Shown here: positions 58,183 through 64,000 of the stretch, in pieces
How positions within the stretch are numbered: the stretch's first letter is position 1
Layout: every line of letters starts with the position of its first letter
Source of the DNA: Plantago major
Taxonomy: Eukaryota > Streptophyta > Magnoliopsida > Lamiales > Plantaginaceae
Assembly: GCA_026545765.1 (NCBI GenBank)
Contig: CM048844.1
Location: 25,738,237 to 25,802,236 of the forward strand
Direction: 5' to 3'
DNA: 64,000 nucleotides
Notes under the pieces: model-generated
Databases searched by the model: none
Seen by the model: only the letters and a program-made list of their open reading frames with translations
What the model was told of the DNA's origin: nothing
Program-made: the position numbers and the translations under genes

Positions 58183-58703
58183 AATATATATATTGTTTAT
58201 CTCGCTTTCTGGTTAAGTCAACACGCATTTTAGTTCGTTGTTCAGGAGACGTTGATGATAATGTAATCGGACGGCTGAGATTCAAAGCTATAAAGAGGCG
58301 GCAAAATTGGCAGTTACTTGATGTTCAACTAATTCGACCATCTTCTTCTCCGGTTATAGCTGGCGTATATAATGTATTTTGTTCATGTTTGATCATAATC
58401 TGTATGCTCACTTTGTACTTAATTCTCTGAGACCAGTTACATTAGAGAAGATAGAAAAAGAGAGATAAGCAATTCGACATTAATGTTTATTGCTTGATCT
58501 CTCACAATCTTGCAATCTTCTTGTATAGTGGAATCGTTCTCTTGTTGTCCTCCCGGTGCACGTAGGAAGACTTGTTCTTCCGAAGCACGTTAAATCCGTG
58601 TGCAATTGAATTGGTTGATTTTCTGTTTGATTGCAATTACGGTTCTTCGTAGTAATTTGGGGATTTTCAATTGATTGGCATAAATGTTGATTAAATCTGT
58701 CAC
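58183..58703. mobile_element. insertion of ~520 bp, LTR-like, between paralogous flanks
   Basis: At the 32.6-kb paralogue, CTGTAACTTATACAG runs directly into AATTGACTATTGTTG (32663-32691). Here the same two pieces are about 520 bases apart. The insert contains CCCGGTGCACGTAGGAAG and GAAGCACGTTAAATCCGTG, which resemble the 3' part of Copia LTRs as I remember them. I see no clear TG...CA ends or 5-bp target repeat, so solo-LTR status is only possible. Confidence 0.45.
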
Positions 58704-58754
58704 AATTGACTATTATTGAATGCATAAATAGGTTGAAATCTCTATCAGGAATCT

Positions 58755-59783
58755 TCAAGGGGATCTTCTGGTGCAATTGGGCAATGGCACTCCACACAAG
58801 CACCGATTATGGAAGTAAACTGTATAATCAAACTGATCCAGTCTACCACCAACAGGTACCTGTCCACACAGCCTATTATAACTCACATTCAGGTTCCCCA
58901 GATACTCCAATTTGTTAAAATCCTCTGGAAATCTCCCATAAATCCGGTTATGATTCAAATACAATGTTTGTAACCTCACAGGAAACTCAACCTCTGACAA
59001 GTTGAACTGAAACATGTTCCTAGAGAAATCGACTTGCTCTACTGTTTTGTTCTTCCCGAACAGAAATGATACGTCGCCTTCAAGCATGTTGTTCTGAAGC
59101 TGTATAATCCCAAACTGAGAATCAACCCAACCTTTCGGAATCGTTCCTGAGAGCTGGTTGTGAGAGAGGTACAGGTACTCGAGTCTCGGTGGTAAGTTTC
59201 CAAATGCGTCTGGAATAGGACCCGTGAGTCTGTTCCTGTCGAGGCGTAAAAAGCCAAGATTTCTTAATTGGGAGAGTGAGAGTGGGATGGACCCGCTTAG
59301 TTTGTTGAATGAAAGATTAAGGTACTCGAGGCCTTGGAGTTGGCCAAGAGATGACGGAATCTCGCCTGAGACGTTCGTCCAGCTTATCTCGAGAGAAGTG
59401 AGGCGACTAAGGGCGGCTATGGAAGGTGGGATGGTGCCGGTGAGATTGGGGATTTTGTGGAAATCTAGGTTATTCAGGAACGTGAGCTCGCCTATGGCAT
59501 CAGGGATATGACCAGAGAGGTCGAGGTTGAAGAGGTAAATTCCGGTTATGTAGTTGCTGTTCGGGTCACACTCGACACCACGCCATTCACAGCAGTCGGT
59601 GTTGGGGATCCATGACGGCAAGTCGCGACTGTTGTTGAAGGCTTGTTTGATTTTTAGAAGCACTTGTCTCTCTTTTGGATGGCACTTCATTGTTCTGGAG
59701 AGGATAGGATTTGTAGAAAAGATTAGGAGGGAAAGAGTGAAGCAGCAGTATAAAACTCTGATATTCATTCTGGTTCGTTTCAT
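58755..59783 (-). CDS. secreted LRR protein, polygalacturonase-inhibiting-protein-like
   Basis: This is a cell-wall leucine-rich-repeat protein. PGIPs bind fungal and insect polygalacturonases, slowing wall breakdown; whether this member does so is not shown. One intact exon gives 342 residues, near the usual ~330. The signal peptide is about residues 6-29 (VLYCCFTLSLLIFSTNPILS). The N-terminal cap has LLKIKQAFNN and CCEWRGVECD. About ten plant-extracellular LRRs follow (LSGHIPDAIGEL, LTGTIPPSIAAL, VSGEIPSSLGQL, LSGSIPLSLSQL, LTGPIPDAFGNL and so on), then a Cys-paired C-terminal cap (CLCGVPLPNC). Two start codons are in frame (59783 and 59768, MNIRV); the second would suit a signal peptide better. 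A TATATATAG box lies about 50 bases upstream. Its decayed paralogue is at 32728-33362. Confidence 0.9.
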   Translation of the reverse strand: MKRTRMNIRVLYCCFTLSLLIFSTNPILSRTMKCHPKERQVLLKIKQAFNNSRDLPSWIPNTDCCEWRGVECDPNSNYITGIYLFNLDLSGHIPDAIGELTFLNNLDFHKIPNLTGTIPPSIAALSRLTSLEISWTNVSGEIPSSLGQLQGLEYLNLSFNKLSGSIPLSLSQLRNLGFLRLDRNRLTGPIPDAFGNLPPRLEYLYLSHNQLSGTIPKGWVDSQFGIIQLQNNMLEGDVSFLFGKNKTVEQVDFSRNMFQFNLSEVEFPVRLQTLYLNHNRIYGRFPEDFNKLEYLGNLNVSYNRLCGQVPVGGRLDQFDYTVYFHNRCLCGVPLPNCTRRSP

Positions 59784-59828
59784 TCTGATTTTTAAGACTT
59801 GTTACTAACTTACTATGGTCTTAGTGAA

Positions 59829-59838
59829 CTATATATAG
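59829..59838 (-). promoter_or_regulatory. TATA box of the PGIP-like gene
   Basis: CTATATATAG on the minus strand, about 50 bases before the start codon. Confidence 0.55.
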
Positions 59839-61639
59839 GAACAAGATGAAGTGGCCAAGGAGGAAAGTGATCTAATTGAAGATTGATCTTTCATGTTTGG
59901 TTGGTAGATAATATATTTAGGTCCGTAAAACTGTATGCATTATTATAAATGAAACCATCATACACTTTGTTATTAAAATCATACATTGTGCTATATTTTT
60001 CATATTTGTTCAATTAGGTAATGTAATGTATGAAAGTGGGGTGAAATACATGTTGGAGGAGACAAGTGGAATGGACTGTTTGAATTCAAATGCGAGTTGC
60101 TGGTGTTTGTTGTTGGTATCTGACAAAAATAGTGTTATATAGTACCACTAATGGAAAAAGCAGCCAATTTGATTTGTAATGTTCTTCTGCATTCAACCAA
60201 TGGGCAATAGATTCCAATAAAGGAATTAAATTTAAACCAGCTTGCTCATCTAGTTGCTACATTAGTATATATATATATACTGCAGATGTGTTTGGGGGGA
60301 CTTGAATTTAGGAAGTGTTTGTGGAGTTGCTATTGCCTTGGGCTCGTTGTGGGTCATTTATGTATGGAAAGTGTATCTGGTGATTTGTTGTGTATTCTTG
60401 GAGATAGTTGGTTTAGATTATTTGTACCGGTGATTTGTTGTGTATTCTTGGAGAGCATGCTCATGTACAAAATTTTTTTTTTTTTTATGTAGTAATCAAT
60501 ATGTTTTGCCGTTTTAAAAAAAGGGTAGATTATAAGCCGGTACCCTCCTCTACACATTCATTCAACTAGAGATCCTATTTCATTCACACACAAAATTTAA
60601 CGGGAAATGACCATAATACCCTCTGTTTTGAACATCCCTCTACCACCACCACACCACCTTCAATCTGCCACCACCTTCTCCGGCAATCACCACACCTCCT
60701 TTGCACCACCACCACTCCGTCAGATCTCCGGCAAGCCACCACCACCTAAGGTTTCAGCACCACCGAGCTGCCGCCCACCACCTCCATCGACCACCACCCA
60801 CCAGTGATCTCCTCCCACCACCAAGCTAGGGTTTCCAGCTTTCTTATTTTAAGATCTGAAATTTGATAGGACTAAAGTGCAGCCGCAATAAAGTGCAATG
60901 GTAGAAAGGTCTCTCAATGCAACCAAAATCATGAGGTGGGTCTTTTTTTGTGAAGTGGACTATGAAAGGGTTCATGGCACAAATTAACCCAGAATTTAGG
61001 AGGTGTTTGTGGGGAAACCGGGACTAATACGTCCGGATTGTACAGTGCACATTTTGATGGAATAAAGAAGTTTCTTTCTTTTCCTCCTAATTATTTTTCA
61101 ATTGTAACTCATGTATAAATTCATTTTACAAACCAATATTTTTTTAGATTTCGATATACATTGCATATTTACATATTCAATTCGGATTACAATCAAATAA
61201 TAAACCAACTAACTAATAACTCAATTCATAGAAACACGAGACTCATTCGAAAATATTACATTCCATTTCGTAGAAAATCACGCCATGGAGACGCACTCTC
61301 ATCACCCCATACTTGTACCTCCAGCCCCCTTATTACTCGACCATCTTATGACTCTCGTTTTACAAACCAATTACCAAAATAAGTAATTTTTATTTTACAA
61401 TTATTAAAATTTTATCTAATACGTTCTCTTTTTTAATCATTGGATTTTACAAAAATTAAGTTACGAAGCAATTCCAGTTACTACAAAGGTGAGTGGATTA
61501 CACTCTTTAATGTAGGGGTAAATTACACCGTTTAATAAAATATTTTGGGTTAAACGTCTTTAAAACATAATAAAAGGGGGTTATACGTCTATTTCAAATA
61601 ATACTTGGGTGGTTAATCCGCCAAAAACTTAATTTTTCC
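59839..61639. other. intergenic with low-complexity sequence
   Basis: It holds a 50-bp tandem pair (GGTGATTTGTTGTGTATTCT at 60378 and 60430), a CCACCA-rich stretch at 60640-60810 whose open frame is Pro/His-rich low complexity, and AT microsatellites near 60265. GAATTTAGGARGTGTTTGTGG occurs at about 60304 and 60992. No gene was recognised. Confidence 0.4.
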
Positions 61640-62519
61640 GAGTTAAATGCATAACACCCCCTGAGTTATTAATAATGTGTGTGAAACCCCCCTGAGTTAA
61701 CGAATTAGTACCAAACCCCCTTGAATTATTAAAAATGGGCACAAAATCCCCACCCTTTATTTTTAAAGTGTATGAGGTACACTCTCATTAGATGCGACTA
61801 TAGATGTTTGTTTATGTTATCTTACACCAAATCAATGCAAAAAAAAAAAAAGACCATAATTATTAAAAATATGCGCAAAATCCCATGGAATTCTTATAAA
61901 GTCATTGCAATAGCCCTTTTACATAAATATTAAATATACATGATGAATTCGTATTGTGTGCAGTTTGATTCATTAGTCCAAATTTTTGAAAATATTAAAA
62001 TGACTTAAATTTGAGCTATTAAAAATAGTAAAACTCTATTTTTTTTCCTGGTTAAATGAACAATAAAAATCGATCACACACTACTGGTTATATAGCACTG
62101 AAATATATAAATAACAACAATAGATAACACTAATTAAAATTGTCATTACATATCAACATATACCAATTCATTATTAGTGTAAACGGCAAAAAGTGAGGGC
62201 AAAAGATAATAAACTGAAACTATGAATGTCCAGTCCACCTAGTCGCGTTAATTTGGAGTAAGAAAACCTAAAAGAACATCCATTGTCGCACCTAACATGA
62301 GCACGCCGTAAAAAAAAAAACTGAGGGGGTTCCACGCACATGTTTTAATAACTCGGGGGTTTCGCGCACATTTTTCATAACTCAGGGACTAATTTATTAA
62401 CTCAGGGGGGTTTCGCGCACATTTTTTAATAACTCAGGGGGGTTTGGTACTAATTTGTTAACTCAAAGGGGTTTCGCGCACATTTACAATAACTTAGGGG
62501 GGTATTTTGCATTTAACCC
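61640..62519. mobile_element. MULE-like non-autonomous element with repeat-built inverted arms
   Basis: The left end GAGTTAAATGC pairs with the right end GCATTTAACCC. Both arms are made of units AACTCAGGGGGGTTTCGCGC/ACATTTTTAAT in opposite orientations: about three at the left (61655-61760), about six at the right (62315-62510). Flanks TAATTTTTCC (61630-61639) and TAACTTTTCC (62520-62529) form a 10-bp target repeat with one mismatch, which points to the Mutator superfamily. The middle is AT-rich and has no ORF. A much shorter relative is at 45115-45275. Confidence 0.8.
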
Positions 62520-62529
62520 TAACTTTTCC

Positions 62530-62973
62530 TACAGGAGTTCTGAATCTAGACTGTGATACGCTGGACTACTGTGCTGATTTGAGACCACCTGCATTGGTGA
62601 CGTGACGATGACGTGTCGTCGGCTGCATTGGTGACGCGTCGTCGGCTGCATTTTTTTTTTTTTTTTTGTCATGAAAAATAATCCAAACATAGTCAAGAGT
62701 GGTCTCTATTTATAGATCTCGAAAAATAAAGCCGTTTGTGATTTTTATTTATTTTTTATATTTTTATTTTTCAAGTTATAGACGTTTTAAAGGGGACAAA
62801 ATCGAAATTTAAAAAAAAAAATTAACAGCCCCTGGTGCGACAAGTTGGCAGCAGCCTCTTGAGGTGATGACGCGGGGAGGGCATGGCGCGCCATCTCCTA
62901 GAGAGCATATATTTTCAAGAGGGGAATATAACAGCTGACGAATGAAGTATGATAAGATTGCAAATGACTACTA
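62530..62973. other. intergenic with a short tandem repeat
   Basis: GGCTGCATTGGTGACGCGTCGTC-like units recur between 62590 and 62650, followed by a T17 run. No gene was recognised. Confidence 0.4.
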
Positions 62974-63205
62974 CTTCCTCCGTCCCGTCCCATGTTTTAT
63001 CCATTTTAACTTTTTTCGGTCAACCGTTTTCAACTTTTACTACGAATAAATCTTAAACGGTAAATGTAAAATGTTCAACTAAATTATATTATAATATTTT
63101 AAGGACTAAAGTTTCATAATATAATTTAATTGAACATTTTACATTCTGAGCTTAAGATTAATTAAAGTTATCTGCTATTTGGAAAAAGTCGAAATACTTA
63201 ACGTG
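62974..63205. mobile_element. Stowaway-like MITE, family of 342-578
   Basis: After TA at 62972-62973 it starts CTTCCTCCGTCCCGTCCC. Inside it shares TACGAATAAATCTTAAACGG, TAAATGTAAAATGTTCAA and the inverted counterpart TTGAACATTTTACATTCTGA. The right edge is approximate. Confidence 0.75.
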
Positions 63206-63578
63206 AATGAAAATATATTATCATCAAAATATTGAGATCTGAATTTGAACCCGTCCAGCTACATAACATATGCCTAATCCTGTAATTAAATATACTACAA
63301 ACAAACAATCCAAAAATGACGGTACACAAAAACAGCAGAAGGCATATAATTTGCTACTTCACGAGAGTAGAAGCAAACTTTCTGAAACAACATGTTCCTG
63401 AAAACATTGCTCACACACAAGTACAAACTTGATTATCAGCATCAGTAGATGAGCTGCCATATTGCCATCCCAAAACATAAACAAGAAGGATAGATAGACA
63501 AAGAAAGGAAGGTAAACTTCGCCAATAAGATAAATAGATACAACTTCAAACCTAGCAGAGATACTTGCATTAAAGGCA
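63206..63578. other. no gene recognised
   Basis: This stretch leads into the open frame at 63579. The minus-strand open frames here (63359-63730) are hydrophobic shadows with AT-driven composition. Confidence 0.35.
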
Positions 63579-63911
63579 ATGATCTTAGATCCCTCCAAAC
63601 TAGACCTTCTGAGTGTGGATCCCAACAATCCAAACTTGAGATGTAAGATAATTTGTAAGCTCAATAAGAAATTGTTTACTGAGAATGCGGCTACACTGCA
63701 ACAAGTGCATGTTGAGCTAAAGGCATGCATGGAAATTTTGATGAGAAGGACATTGTTCCTAAATCTAGCTCAGTATGACATTGCTACTCTCATAGCTCAT
63801 GATGATGAAAGGGATCAACAATGCCTAGGAGCTGCAAGAGATGCTCTCGCTGCAGTAGATGAGCAAAGGGCAGTACTGAAGTTGATCACCAATGAAGAGA
63901 GACATGCTTAA
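63579..63911 (+). CDS. hypothetical protein, possibly the last exon of a larger gene
   Basis: The frame reads MILDPSKLDLLSVDPNNPNL, then RCKIICKLNKKLFTENAATL and QQVHVELKACMEILMRRTLF, and ends VLKLITNEERHA (110 codons). It is mainly helical in composition, with balanced charge and ordinary codon use, and lies in a more GC-rich stretch than its flanks. I do not recognise the family. The frame could be entered from upstream by splicing (AG at about 63560), so the ATG is uncertain. The resemblance in style to accessory ORFs carried by MULEs is only an impression. Confidence 0.45.
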   Translation: MILDPSKLDLLSVDPNNPNLRCKIICKLNKKLFTENAATLQQVHVELKACMEILMRRTLFLNLAQYDIATLIAHDDERDQQCLGAARDALAAVDEQRAVLKLITNEERHA

Positions 63912-64000
63912 TCTCTTGTAATGCCATACGGAAGCCTACATCATCACTTGCCATCAAACTTGTTCTGTGTTTGGTATTCAGCAGCAAATTCAATTCGAGA
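63912..64000. other. 3' flank at the window edge
   Basis: Nothing further can be said; the sequence is cut by the window. Confidence 0.3.

Noticed and set aside
60607..60807. Pro/His-rich ORF
   Set aside because: CCACCA low-complexity DNA explains it fully.

Overview
The window is nuclear DNA of a flowering plant, most likely a eudicot. It is AT-rich, with intron-split genes, GT-AG splice sites, a nuclear-type tRNA-Trp, plant-only protein families (RbcX, polygalacturonase-inhibitor-like LRR protein, lipid-transfer-like protein, GRF zinc finger) and many plant transposons. I cannot name the species.

Real host genes are few and lie in small islands. At 3.2-11.5 kb are a tRNA-Trp(CCA), a six-exon chloroplast RbcX chaperone gene (+) and a 16-exon malonyl-CoA decarboxylase gene (-), tail to tail; both could be rebuilt exon by exon with reading frame preserved. 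At 28.3-32.5 kb is a ten-exon plant O-fucosyltransferase-like gene (+), followed tail to tail by a decayed LRR (PGIP-like) pseudogene. At 36.4-36.9 kb is a two-exon secreted lipid-transfer-like protein (-). At 58.8-59.8 kb is an intact single-exon PGIP-like gene (-), the working paralogue of the pseudogene at 33 kb.

The rest is mobile-element country. 12.48-20.32 kb is a decayed Mutator-like element (MULE) with a transposase plus OTU-protease-like tail; a 3.4 kb CACTA element (14.54-17.96 kb) is nested in its transposase. 20.56-25.49 kb is a near full-length but decayed LINE (-) with a 14-bp target duplication. 25.9-27.4 kb is an element with two inverted arms of degenerate repeats. 49.55-55.48 kb is a second MULE with perfect 10-bp target duplications; its transposase is broken, but two small accessory genes inside it, one a GRF zinc-finger membrane protein, are still open. 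This MULE sits inside an older broken gene whose 3' part resembles a PLP-dependent cysteine-synthase-like enzyme. Small TA-flanked MITEs of at least three families are scattered throughout.

Segmental and tandem duplications are unusually rich: 0.1-0.77 kb with 47.4-47.9 kb; 45.57-46.31 kb with 57.41-58.16 kb (both also related to 32.48-32.68 kb); 37.38-38.82 kb with 38.84-39.49 kb; 42.36-43.02 kb; and 43.3-44.2 kb. Several pairs differ by a MITE that is present in one copy and absent in the other, so the window carries its own empty-site controls. A hairpin-forming tandem array at 35.1-35.66 kb and an element at 61.64-62.52 kb with repeat-built inverted arms are the least familiar structures.
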